A stretch of 64,000 bases of DNA from Clostridia bacterium (GTDB lineage: Bacteria; Bacillota; Clostridia; Christensenellales; Borkfalkiaceae): positions 186,001 to 250,000 of the forward strand of contig JAFTSN010000001.1 of the NCBI GenBank assembly GCA_017467275.1, written 5' to 3'. The notes under the pieces were generated by a model. The model was not told where the DNA came from. It saw only the letters and a list, made by a program, of their open reading frames with translations, and searched no databases. Made by a program: the position numbers and the translations under genes. This document shows, in pieces, positions 9,909 to 18,013 of this stretch; position 1 is the stretch's first letter, and the number at the start of each line of letters is the position of its first letter.

Positions 9909-9972
9909 ATTATACCATCTCAAATCCTCTTAAATCAATAATCATTTTTGCACACTTATTACCAATTTTTGA
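9909..9972 (-). promoter_or_regulatory. Promoter and TCAAAAA operator of Gfo/Idh-transport operon 1
   Basis: Minus strand: box TCAAAAATTGG begins at 9972, a GCAAAAATG box begins 21 bp further on, then -35 TTGATT (9938-9933), an 18-bp spacer and -10 TATAAT (9914-9909). It shares boxes and spacing with eight other promoters of this island. Confidence 0.75.
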
Positions 9973-10021
9973 TATTTTCCCCCGTTTTGCCCCCAATTCT
10001 CCCCTTTCCAGAAGAAAATAG

Positions 10022-10084
10022 TCAAAAATCATGACAAACATGATTGAATTTGCACTTGCTTCTCCATTTTTTCTAAAGTATAAT
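10022..10084 (+). promoter_or_regulatory. Promoter and operator of the 10.1-kb glycosidase-like gene
   Basis: TCAAAAATC begins at 10022, exactly 34 bp before -35 TTGCTT (10056-10061), 17-bp spacer, -10 TATAAT (10079-10084). The second box differs from the other promoters: here there is a TCATGACAAACATGA palindrome in its place. Confidence 0.65.
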
Positions 10085-10130
10085 AAAATCGCCCCGACAA
10101 AAGGGCGAAATAAAATAGGAAGTAATTGAA

Positions 10131-11552
10131 ATGGATAAAAAACACGTATTTATCGATTGGTATGAAGTTGACCCTGCATACGGCGTAGACGCCCCAGGTT
10201 ACCGCCCGAAAGACGGCTCCCCCTACGGAGTCAAAATTAAGATTCATAAACCCATTCTCGACGAAACGCCTTTGCTTACCCCCGATCTGAATAATGCTTG
10301 GGAAAATCCTCGCGTCGGTGCTTTCGCCACAATTATTAAAATTAAAGATACTTATCATATGTGGTATGAAGCGCTCGCAATCCCCTGGAGCCTTACCTAT
10401 TGCTACGCTACAAGTAAAGACGGTATCCACTGGGAAAAACCCAATCTTGGCTTATGCGAATACAACGGTTCAAAAAACAACAACATTATTCGCATCGACT
10501 CCACTCCCGACCATTGCGACGAAGGCGAAGCTATTATCTATCAAGAAGACGCACCCGAAAACGAGCGTTTTAAAATGGTCTTTACCCGTGTACAGTACGA
10601 TAACGGTAAGGTAACGGAAGTGGCACAGCACGGTGCGATTTCCGCAGACGGTATTCATTGGGAAGAAACAGGAAAAATCTTCGTCGGCGGAGACTGCCAA
10701 GCAAGCTTTATCTATGACGTCAAGCGCAAAAAATACGTGGTTATGAGTAAATCGCAAGATCCCGATCATCTCATTCGCCGTACGATGATTTACACGGAAA
10801 GCGACGACTTCCGCCATTTTAGCGAGCCTCGGCTTATCCTCAACGGCGATCCCACCGATCCGCCCGACGTAGATTATTACGATATGGCATTGCATGCATG
10901 GAAAGGCACGGATGACGCGTTCGTTTATTTCCCCGCAGCTTTCCATCGCACGAACGATATCGTCGATACGATATTCGCTTGCTCGCGTGATTTTTACACC
11001 ATCAACCGACCGCTCGGTTTTGAACCGCTATTCAAGAAAGAAACCGCGCCCGACATTTACGCCGTACAAGGTATGACGGAAGAAAACGGAAGATGGTATC
11101 ACTATTGCTGTTTGATGCCCACGGGACATAATGAAGGCGCAGTGCTCAAAGGCGAAAAAAAATACGCAGGGTTTAGAAGATTCTACTACCGTGAGGACGG
11201 CTACACTTCGTTGAATGCGGAATCACACGGCGGCATCACCACCATTCCCCTGCAATTTGGGAAAGGCTTGAAACTCAACGCAAAAATTCAAACGTATGGC
11301 TATATCAAAATCGCCGTTACCGACGGTGAAAACACTGTCTTAGATGGTTTTGGTTTCGACGATTGCAAACTTACCCCTATCGACGATTTGCATTACGCCG
11401 TGGAATGGAGAAAACCTCTTTCCTCGCTCGATCTTAACCAGCGCTATCGTCTGAAAATGCAGCTTTTTAAATGCGATATCTATGCCTATACCTTCACCGA
11501 TTGTCCCGACGAAGAAACGGGCGCAGACAAACAAGCCGCATACCGCGTATAA
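10131..11552 (+). CDS. Putative glycosidase, GH43/GH32-like beta-propeller
   Basis: The 473-residue protein has no signal peptide, so it should act in the cytoplasm. It has propeller features: KIKDTYHMWYEA, repeated SxDGIHWE motifs near residues 106 and 169, NNIIRIDS, and YDMALHAW. These are typical of GH32/GH43/GH68-superfamily-like proteins often found in glycan loci; the exact family was not recognised. The last ~120 residues form a beta-rich domain like the GH32 C-terminal sandwich. It is transcribed alone, divergent from the Gfo/Idh operon, with its own operator, and ends at a strong terminator shared with the convergent aldolase gene. Confidence 0.7.
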   Translation: MDKKHVFIDWYEVDPAYGVDAPGYRPKDGSPYGVKIKIHKPILDETPLLTPDLNNAWENPRVGAFATIIKIKDTYHMWYEALAIPWSLTYCYATSKDGIHWEKPNLGLCEYNGSKNNNIIRIDSTPDHCDEGEAIIYQEDAPENERFKMVFTRVQYDNGKVTEVAQHGAISADGIHWEETGKIFVGGDCQASFIYDVKRKKYVVMSKSQDPDHLIRRTMIYTESDDFRHFSEPRLILNGDPTDPPDVDYYDMALHAWKGTDDAFVYFPAAFHRTNDIVDTIFACSRDFYTINRPLGFEPLFKKETAPDIYAVQGMTEENGRWYHYCCLMPTGHNEGAVLKGEKKYAGFRRFYYREDGYTSLNAESHGGITTIPLQFGKGLKLNAKIQTYGYIKIAVTDGENTVLDGFGFDDCKLTPIDDLHYAVEWRKPLSSLDLNQRYRLKMQLFKCDIYAYTFTDCPDEETGADKQAAYRV

Positions 11553-11570
11553 TTACAAAAACAAGACGAC

Positions 11571-11601
11571 AAAAAACCGTTGCAAAACGCAACGGTTTTT
11601 T
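11571..11601. terminator. Bidirectional rho-independent terminator
   Basis: A perfect 13-bp stem AAAAAACCGTTGC / GCAACGGTTTTTT with a 5-nt loop lies between two convergent genes. A/T runs on both sides let it end both transcripts. Confidence 0.9.
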
Positions 11602-11655
11602 ACTTTATTTTCAATTTCAACACATACCTGGTATGCCCATTTTTATAAAAACGCC

Positions 11656-12435
11656 TTACTCGTAGTCCTTTACAATTCGTTGTAATTGTTCTACGTTTTT
11701 CTTTGTTTCACGGTAAATATAATCGAAATCTGCGCCACTCGTGATCATATCCGCGCCCAAATCATACCACTTTCTTTGCTCGCTTTCTTCCGTGGACGTC
11801 ATCGCCATCCCGATATATTTTCCGTTATCTTTCAAGATTTTTATCGCTTCGTGAATCAAAGCCATATTTTCTTCACAATACACGTCGCTGAGCCGCCCAA
11901 TCGTCCCCGACAAATCGAACGGTCCGAAAATATAGCCGTCAATGTAGGGATTTTTCACCATTTCAGGCAAACTCTTCACCGCCGTGATGCTTTCTATCTG
12001 CACAAAACGGCAAAGATTATTCAGCTGATCGTCAATATATTCCTTAATGGGAATATCGCCGTAATGCACCGCACGAATAGGTCCGCAACCACGATTCCCA
12101 AGCGGCGGATACAGAGTAGATTTCATACATTTATCCGCATATTCAGCCGTGTCCACCATGGGGAAAATAATCCCGTCAGGTCCCATTTCCAATATTTTTT
12201 TGGTATGGTTATAATTATCTACCTGCACACGAACAATTACAGGCTTTTTATGCGCTTTTAAGATGGTGATACAATTCAACAATTTCCCGTAATCGATTGC
12301 CGAATGTTCGCTATCCAGCCATACGAAATCTAGACCCGACATCCCATAAATATCCGCAACGTACCCTTCGCCCATACTAATTTGCGAACCGAACGTTTTT
12401 TTACCCGCTTTGATTTTCTCTTTCAATGCATTCAT
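11656..12435 (-). CDS. HpcH/HpaI-family aldolase
   Basis: The 259-residue protein shows the class II pyruvate-dependent aldolase pattern of the HpcH/HpaI family: VWLDSEHSAIDYG (Glu and His near the active site), PVIVRVQVDN, GPDGIIFPMVDTAEYA and YPPLGNRGCGP. These enzymes split 2-keto-3-deoxy sugar acids or related hydroxy-keto acids to pyruvate and an aldehyde. A sugar-acid catabolic role would fit the neighbouring oxidoreductase and glycosidases. AAGGAG precedes the ATG. It has its own promoter with paired direct repeats instead of the island operator. Confidence 0.85.
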   Translation of the reverse strand: MNALKEKIKAGKKTFGSQISMGEGYVADIYGMSGLDFVWLDSEHSAIDYGKLLNCITILKAHKKPVIVRVQVDNYNHTKKILEMGPDGIIFPMVDTAEYADKCMKSTLYPPLGNRGCGPIRAVHYGDIPIKEYIDDQLNNLCRFVQIESITAVKSLPEMVKNPYIDGYIFGPFDLSGTIGRLSDVYCEENMALIHEAIKILKDNGKYIGMAMTSTEESEQRKWYDLGADMITSGADFDYIYRETKKNVEQLQRIVKDYE

Positions 12436-12466
12436 GTTTATCTCCTTATTGGTAAATGATAAATAA

Positions 12467-12536
12467 ATTATATCATATCCACAAAAAACGTTAATACGCT
12501 TTTCTACACTGTTTGTTTTCCTAAACTACACTGTTT
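12467..12536 (-). promoter_or_regulatory. Aldolase promoter with two direct repeats
   Basis: Minus strand: -10 TATAAT (12472-12467), weak -35 ATTAAC (12495-12490), 17-bp spacer. Just upstream are two exact copies of AAACAGTGTAG (12514-12504 and 12536-12526) with a 22-bp period, i.e. on the same DNA face, as expected for a dimeric activator site. Confidence 0.6.
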
Positions 12537-12547
12537 TCTTCACACTT

Positions 12548-12658
12548 CTACAACGTAATTTCCTCCGCCTGCAACCTACTGCACAAACTAATCGGCAGGG
12601 TATGTGCGTGCAATTCCGTTTTATACTTGTATATTTCCTTTAAATTCTGTGTGTCCAT
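12548..12658 (-). pseudogene. N-terminal remnant of a PHP-domain phosphoesterase gene (36 codons)
   Basis: AGGAGATT precedes an ATG that opens 36 codons ending in TAG. The peptide has the start of a PHP-domain protein: YKYKTELHAHTLPISLC, with the metal-binding HxH pattern (HAH) followed by S and C as in histidinol-phosphatase-like proteins. Such proteins are normally 200-270 residues. The rest is missing: the next gene begins about 110 bp on. It lies 17 bp after the GH78-like gene, so it was probably the next gene of that operon before truncation. A functional micro-protein is the alternative. Confidence 0.6.
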
Positions 12659-12675
12659 TTTAATCTCCTCTTAAA

Positions 12676-14547
12676 TCAGCGTTTGCTTTTCACCACCCCA
12701 AGCTGATGATAATACGCAATAGGAGCCGCCGCCCAGCCATGACAAAGGCTTCCCGCCCCGCCGAAATCAGCCGCGCCTTTTAGCGTCTCCCAAAACGAAG
12801 TCGCCCCGCTTTTAAGCATGTGCGCGTAATTTTTATCGATATCCGACAAGACGTAATCCCTATACTTTTCCGTATCCTCGGCAAGCAATGCGTCGTACTT
12901 GAACGGCAACATACTTAACGTACATTGAATAAGCTCTCCGCTCACCAGCTTTTCGCAGATCCGCGCTCTTTTCTCCCCGTCCGCAACGCCCGTCAACAGC
13001 GCGTAGGCGTTCAACAGCTCGAAATAACGGGGATCCTCCTCCGTCATTCGGTAAAGCCCCGCTTCCCCGTCGAAATACCGACGGTTAATTTCCGTCCCAA
13101 TTTCTTCGGCTATCCCGATATACCGCTCCGCTTCCATGTTTTCCCCGAGCATACCGCAAACGCGAATCAAGCTTTTAAGCGCCAATAAGAAGGTGAAATT
13201 CAGCGCCGAATCATGCTCGGCGGTCACTTGATCAAGTCCGTCGTTCCATTCGTAAAAATTCCAGAAATCCGCGCCCTTAAAATTGGAGACAAGCCCTTCT
13301 TTCCTGTTTGAAATGAACGTCTCAGCAATGCCCGTCATCTTCCCGAAATATTCTCGGAGCAAACGAATATCCCCCGTCTCAGAGGCATATTCTTCCATCG
13401 CCACAAGATAAAACAGCGTAAACGAAGGAATCACAAGCCGATCGGAGGTAGGCACAACAATTGAAACCTGCCCCTCCGCATTCCAGTCCTCACTCATAAG
13501 CTTCAACGCGGCATATTGGTATTCGTTGTTCTCGAACGCGCGGTATCCATACCGCATCTGCTGACGGCTATCCAACGCATAAAACGCCTGTTCCCGCCAA
13601 GGGCAGTCGTAATAATGCTCGAACGCATTCAACTTAAGCGTTCGCACGGAAATTTCGTATATCTTTTTTCTCAACGGGTCGTCGATTTCAACCGCCTTTT
13701 CCTGAAACGGATAAAACAGCGGAATCAATCCGATTTCCTCAACTTTGGCACTCCCTTCCGTCTCAAAATATCTGCACCCGATTTTTCTTAAGGGATTAAA
13801 CGCCGTTCTCCGCTCCCCGTCTCCCACAAGCTCGAAAGAGAAATCCCGCGCGCCGATTCTTCTCGGCACACCGCCGTCCTCCTTTAACCATTCCCCGAAG
13901 GAAACCGTTAAAATCTCGTCGGACTCTCCTTTAAAAATAACGTAGGGCAACCCGACCGTCTCCGCTCCGAGATCGTAAACGTTTTCAGAAACTTTCTTCG
14001 CTTTGATCGGTTCGCCCCACGAAAGCAAAGCTATCGGACGCTCAAAGGTCTGCTCGGGCATATCGCCAACTCTTTCAGCCTTAAAATAGGACGCGGACCC
14101 CCGAACAAAATTCATTCGGAACGAATACCCGATTTGCTGGGTGATGAGCTTTTTTAAGCCCGAATCAAAACAAGACAAGGGGCGGGCGAGCGTCTCTTCG
14201 TCCGATTGGACGAGCGTCTCCCCGCCGCAGAGAATCTCAAATCGCAGCGCGGGGCGGTTGATATAGTGGCAAAAATTTCGATCCCCGCAATACCAAACCC
14301 AAAAAACACACTCGTTCTCCCCCGCCTTTAAATAAGGCGTCAGATCAATCGTATCGTGTATTTTATACCACGGAAAATCGGCATACTGTCCCGCATAAAC
14401 GAATTCCCCGTTCACAAAAACGGCATATTCGCTGTCCGCGGAGACTTTCAGCTCCGTTCTCCCTTCTCTATAGGGAAAAACTGCCTTAAATTCCCCGTAG
14501 GAATCCTCCTCGTTTTGCCCGTTCAACCAAATCCATTCTCCATTCAT
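12676..14547 (-). CDS. GH78-like alpha-L-rhamnosidase-type protein
   Basis: The 623-residue protein without signal peptide has an N-terminal beta-sandwich (VSADSEYAVFVNGEFVYAG, typical of GH78 accessory domains) and then an (alpha/alpha)6 barrel. Hallmarks are DCPWREQAFYALDSRQQ, where GH78 has its DCPxR(E/D) acid region, WNFYEW, and SLCHGWAAAP near the C-terminus. This family releases terminal rhamnose from pectic or glycosylated substrates. It is shorter than most GH78 enzymes (~900). It lies 6 bp after the SGNH hydrolase gene in the operon that starts at 17.9 kb. Substrate unproven. Confidence 0.8.
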   Translation of the reverse strand: MNGEWIWLNGQNEEDSYGEFKAVFPYREGRTELKVSADSEYAVFVNGEFVYAGQYADFPWYKIHDTIDLTPYLKAGENECVFWVWYCGDRNFCHYINRPALRFEILCGGETLVQSDEETLARPLSCFDSGLKKLITQQIGYSFRMNFVRGSASYFKAERVGDMPEQTFERPIALLSWGEPIKAKKVSENVYDLGAETVGLPYVIFKGESDEILTVSFGEWLKEDGGVPRRIGARDFSFELVGDGERRTAFNPLRKIGCRYFETEGSAKVEEIGLIPLFYPFQEKAVEIDDPLRKKIYEISVRTLKLNAFEHYYDCPWREQAFYALDSRQQMRYGYRAFENNEYQYAALKLMSEDWNAEGQVSIVVPTSDRLVIPSFTLFYLVAMEEYASETGDIRLLREYFGKMTGIAETFISNRKEGLVSNFKGADFWNFYEWNDGLDQVTAEHDSALNFTFLLALKSLIRVCGMLGENMEAERYIGIAEEIGTEINRRYFDGEAGLYRMTEEDPRYFELLNAYALLTGVADGEKRARICEKLVSGELIQCTLSMLPFKYDALLAEDTEKYRDYVLSDIDKNYAHMLKSGATSFWETLKGAADFGGAGSLCHGWAAAPIAYYHQLGVVKSKR

Positions 14548-14553
14548 CGCCTT

Positions 14554-15213
14554 TCAATCTCCGACAATTTCCTTTACGATCGGGGTCATATATTCCGCAC
14601 AGCGCCTCCCGATCCATTCCGCGCCTTTATCGTTGGGATGCAATCCGTCCGCCGTATAGCTCTCCGCGTCTCCCGTCACGTAGAGCTCGGCAAACAGTCC
14701 GTCGAGCGGCATATATCCGTCCGCGACGCCGCGACAAAGCCGACGGATACTATCGATCCGTCCAACGAGATCAAAGCGTTTTGCGGCGCGGTTATACTGA
14801 TCTGCCATCAACAAATACGGCTCGATCACGAGAAGCTTTGCTTTCGTCTGCTCTTTTATCGCGGAAAGAATGGACGCATACTGTTTTTCAAAGTCTTCCT
14901 GCGATAAATCCCCCTCCAAGGCATGCCGCAGCGTATCATTAACGCCGACAAACAGCACCACCATGTCTGGATTCAAAGCAATCGCATCCTCTTTCAAACG
15001 GGCAAAAAGATCCCTCGTCTCGTTTCCCCAGATCCCGCGGTTAAAAAAGGCGAAATCCACGTCGGGAAAGCGTGAAGAAAGCCTCTCGGCGGCATATTTG
15101 GGGTACCCGCCGCCCAGATCGTCTCCGTTTTGCACGTTTCTCGTTCCCGCCGTGATACTATCCCCCAAAAAGAGTACTCTGATCGGCGTTCGCTCCACAC
15201 CTGCCCCCATCAT
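14554..15213 (-). CDS. SGNH/GDSL hydrolase (esterase)
   Basis: The 219-residue protein carries all four SGNH blocks: FLGDSITAG (catalytic Ser), the Gly block around NRGIWG, GVNDT and DGLHPN (catalytic Asp/His). There is no signal peptide, so cytoplasmic deacetylation of imported sugars is likely. The start ATGATG overlaps the stop of the upstream isomerase gene by 4 bp, a sign of translational coupling. Confidence 0.88.
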   Translation of the reverse strand: MMGAGVERTPIRVLFLGDSITAGTRNVQNGDDLGGGYPKYAAERLSSRFPDVDFAFFNRGIWGNETRDLFARLKEDAIALNPDMVVLFVGVNDTLRHALEGDLSQEDFEKQYASILSAIKEQTKAKLLVIEPYLLMADQYNRAAKRFDLVGRIDSIRRLCRGVADGYMPLDGLFAELYVTGDAESYTADGLHPNDKGAEWIGRRCAEYMTPIVKEIVGD

Positions 15214-15782
15214 TCGGGCTTTTTCTCAAGCTTCAAGGGATAGTCGCCGAGATGTTCCACCTTAAATCCGTTTGCCTTAAATTTCTCATAGTCAAACGCT
15301 TCCAGCTCGTCGATCGCAAGCTTATGGAATTCGTAGAAATTCTTCCACCATTCGTAGCCCGAGCCGAGCTCCGCGTTCAAATACGCGTCCGCGATATCAC
15401 AGCCCATCGCAGGAGCGACGTAAAAGGCGCCCATCGCCAGAACGTTCACGCCGTTACCCGTGATCGCGCGAAGCGCGGCAGGCACGCTCTCGACAACGCC
15501 CGCATGAACGTGCGGACACTTACTCGCCGCGATATGAATCCCCATACCCGTGCCGCAAAACAAAAGCGCACGCTCGAAATTCCCCTCCGAAATCTGCGCG
15601 CCGACCCGAAGCCCGACTCTGTGGAACATATTTTCCGTATCGTTCGGATCACTGTCCGCCGTCACGCCGAGATCGGTGATCTTCCAGCCCTTTTCCTTAA
15701 GATGCGCCACCACAGCCTCTTTTAAGGGATACCCCGCAAAGTCCGCGCCTACCACCAAACACTTGTCTTTTACCGTTTTCAT
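15210..15782 (-). CDS. RpiB/LacA/LacB-like sugar-phosphate isomerase, variant
   Basis: I start it at the ATG at 15782 with GGAGG 7 nt upstream; a GTG four codons earlier lies inside the ribosome binding site. The 190-residue protein has the RpiB fold motifs (VGADFAGYPLK, FCGTGMGIHIAASK with the catalytic Cys, NVLAMGA) and about 40 extra C-terminal residues. Where RpiB has the HD pair after the GIRAA strand, this protein reads VVES, so the usual catalytic His appears replaced. It may isomerise an unusual sugar or sugar phosphate. It is coupled to the SGNH and GH78-like genes. Confidence 0.75.
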   Translation of the reverse strand: MKTVKDKCLVVGADFAGYPLKEAVVAHLKEKGWKITDLGVTADSDPNDTENMFHRVGLRVGAQISEGNFERALLFCGTGMGIHIAASKCPHVHAGVVESVPAALRAITGNGVNVLAMGAFYVAPAMGCDIADAYLNAELGSGYEWWKNFYEFHKLAIDELEAFDYEKFKANGFKVEHLGDYPLKLEKKPE

Positions 15783-15811
15783 GTTTTCCTCCACCTTAAA
15801 TTTTAATAAAC

Positions 15812-17128
15812 TTATTCCCTATTGGGAACAGGATACTTTTTAAACACGATCGCATTGGAATCGTGGAAAGTATGCGCGCCGTTGAGCGCATTGCGAAGCA
15901 CCGTTTTAAACTGCCCGTCCTCTATAATAAAGCTCGGGTATTGCACACCGTCCTCCTCCACTGAAAGCGCGGAAATATCCTCCAATACGCCAAGCGTTTC
16001 CCAGTGCTCCAAATCCTTGGAACAGTACAGCTCGATCACGTGACGGGGATAACAGCCCGTATTCCCCATCGCATAATAAAGCCCCTCCGCAGCCTTTTGA
16101 ACGAAAAACTTACAGTGCCCCGCTCTGAAATCGATCACCTTATAAAATTCGGGTGTCTTTTCTATCTCTTTGGGATCGAACTTCAGCATCAGCGCACGCT
16201 GATAGGCAAAGCGCGACAAAATAAACAGCTCACCCCCGCGCTCCACCATATTCCCCTCGATCGCAAAACGGATATTTTTGTCTCCGCCCCACTCGAATTC
16301 GATCATGCGCCTCTTGGAAAACGTCCACGCGGACTTCTCGCAAACGTCCTTGCTTAAATCGAGCGTCGCCGCCAACGTATCAAACCTCTTCACGCCGTGA
16401 CCGCCGTATTCGAGCGCAAAATAAATCTTGCCGTCCTTTTCGCAATAGGGCGTCGCCGTCTTATGCATTCCGCACCCGACGCACGTCCCGCAGCCGTAAA
16501 GCAAATACGTGGGGTCCGACCAATTCATCCCGTCCTTACTCTCCATAACGACCAGCGAGCCCGCCTCGCTGTCTACGCCGAGAATACAGAGCTTATCTCC
16601 TGCCACAAAGAGCGTACCCCAAAAGCAGGGCACGATATCGGCAACGTACTCCCAGCTCTCCCCGTCGTCCTCAGAGCGGTATAAAAGGGTCAGATTAAAC
16701 GCCCCGCGCTGATCAGCCCCGCGGAAAACGTCCATAGAGACATAGAGCGCGTTGCGAAAACGAACGATCGAGGGCGTGGCGACGTATCTCCCACTGAACG
16801 AATAGCAAAGATCCTGCGGATGCAGATAATTTACCACTTTCCCGAGATAATCTCCCGTTCTAAACAGTCGCTCGCCGCTCGCCGTTTGCGCGCAAACCAC
16901 CTTGAGGGAATATTCCGTATTCTCCTCCAAGCCCTCTATTTTCACTTTTTTTTCTGTCGTAACAACCGTCCGCACGGCTTTCCCGTCCGAAGATACAACC
17001 ACCTCGAACTGCTCGCCGTCGCCGACCCACTGCGCCTCCACACCGTTTTTAAACGGTGCAAGACGGACCACGTAAATTCCTTTTGCTTCGTCGCCCCATA
17101 CGTTATAGGGATAATAAGAGCTTCCCAT
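15812..17128 (-). CDS. Sialidase-like beta-propeller protein with FN3 domain
   Basis: The start at 17128 has AAGGAG at the proper distance; an upstream in-frame GTG does not. The 438-residue protein has an N-terminal fibronectin type III-like domain (residues ~20-85, GLEENTEYSLKVV) and a propeller with Asp-box type repeats (RSEDDGESWEYV, ESKDGMNWSDP, CSKDLEHWETL). This is the fold of exo-sialidases and several glycan lyases/hydrolases. No signal peptide is seen. The catalytic class cannot be decided from sequence alone. Confidence 0.6.
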   Translation of the reverse strand: MGSSYYPYNVWGDEAKGIYVVRLAPFKNGVEAQWVGDGEQFEVVVSSDGKAVRTVVTTEKKVKIEGLEENTEYSLKVVCAQTASGERLFRTGDYLGKVVNYLHPQDLCYSFSGRYVATPSIVRFRNALYVSMDVFRGADQRGAFNLTLLYRSEDDGESWEYVADIVPCFWGTLFVAGDKLCILGVDSEAGSLVVMESKDGMNWSDPTYLLYGCGTCVGCGMHKTATPYCEKDGKIYFALEYGGHGVKRFDTLAATLDLSKDVCEKSAWTFSKRRMIEFEWGGDKNIRFAIEGNMVERGGELFILSRFAYQRALMLKFDPKEIEKTPEFYKVIDFRAGHCKFFVQKAAEGLYYAMGNTGCYPRHVIELYCSKDLEHWETLGVLEDISALSVEEDGVQYPSFIIEDGQFKTVLRNALNGAHTFHDSNAIVFKKYPVPNRE

Positions 17129-17145
17129 GTTGTTTCTCCTTGTTA

Positions 17146-17874
17146 TCACTCGAATAAAATCGTTTCAATGAGCTTGATTGCCATATAATAATGAAATTCA
17201 CGGATAGGATGGTTGAGCTTATTCGCCAAAAGCTCCGTCACTTCCACCCCCGCCTGCTCGAGCCTCTCCCAAACAGGATAGAGATCGCACACCTTCACGC
17301 CGTATTTTTGACAGCTCTCTTTTGCCGCCTCAAAATATGCTTTCAGCACCCCGCTGTTTTGCACGTTTTTTGAAAACTCCTTGGAAAGCCCGATAAACAG
17401 CTCATCCTTTAGATGCGGGCTGGTTTTCGTGTTCATATAGTTTTGCGTAAGAAAAACCGTTTGGATTCCCCGCTCTTTTAAGCGGGAAAAAATCTCCTCT
17501 AACGCCTCGCAATAATTCACAATTTTTGACATACCGCCCGTACTGTCGTTCAAGCCGTAAGAAACGACGACCAGATCGGGGTTTTGCGCTAAAATATCCC
17601 GTTCCAATCTCTTCGCCCCCACGGGAGCAGAATCGCCGCTGATGCCGCTGTTCACGATATTGATCTGCACGCTCGGATAGAGAAGATTGAGGATCTCTTT
17701 CATGCGCGTGGAGAACGCACTTTTATAATCGAACACCGTCTGTAAGCTGTTCGGACCCGTCAAATAGCACTCAAAACACCCCTGCGTCACGCTATCGCCC
17801 AAAAACGCAATCGTAACGGGTTTATTGGAAACAAGATTTTCCTGCTTTTGTTTGCATAAGTCGAAAACGTTCAT
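17146..17874 (-). CDS. SGNH/GDSL hydrolase, first gene of the 12.7-17.9 kb operon
   Basis: The start at 17874 (MNVFDLCKQKQ) follows AAAGGAAAGGGA; a longer reading would run through its own promoter. The 242-residue protein has FLGDSVTQG (Ser), NSGISGD (Gly block) and GLNDS (Asn block). The final block reads KLNHP where DxxHP is usual, so the catalytic Asp is not obvious although the His is present. Its role is probably ester removal from oligosaccharides. It is divergent from the AraC gene and shares a regulatory region with it. Confidence 0.8.
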   Translation of the reverse strand: MNVFDLCKQKQENLVSNKPVTIAFLGDSVTQGCFECYLTGPNSLQTVFDYKSAFSTRMKEILNLLYPSVQINIVNSGISGDSAPVGAKRLERDILAQNPDLVVVSYGLNDSTGGMSKIVNYCEALEEIFSRLKERGIQTVFLTQNYMNTKTSPHLKDELFIGLSKEFSKNVQNSGVLKAYFEAAKESCQKYGVKVCDLYPVWERLEQAGVEVTELLANKLNHPIREFHYYMAIKLIETILFE

Positions 17875-17938
17875 ATTCTTTCCCTTTCCTTTTTTAAAGA
17901 AGTTTTTTTGTAACCTTTCTTTAAATTTTCCTATTCTA

Positions 17939-18001
17939 ATTTTACCATATTTTTTTAATCGGTCAAACCTATTTTTTGTTGACTTTAATACTATTTTTTG
18001 A
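17939..18001 (-). promoter_or_regulatory. Promoter and operator of the 12.7-17.9 kb operon
   Basis: Minus strand: TCAAAAAATA begins at 18001, a CAAAAAAT box begins at 17978, -35 TTTGAC or TTGACC (17967-17961), -10 TAAAAT (17944-17939). The first box abuts, and the rest overlaps, the -35 and spacer of the divergent AraC promoter. Confidence 0.7.
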
Positions 18002-18007
18002 TATAAT
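17979..18007 (+). promoter_or_regulatory. AraC1 promoter, apparently leaderless
   Basis: TTGACT (17979-17984), 17-bp spacer, TATAAT (18002-18007). The ATG begins 6 nt after the -10, at the expected +1, so the mRNA should have no leader and no ribosome binding site. Confidence 0.75.
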
Positions 18008-18013
18008 TCAATC

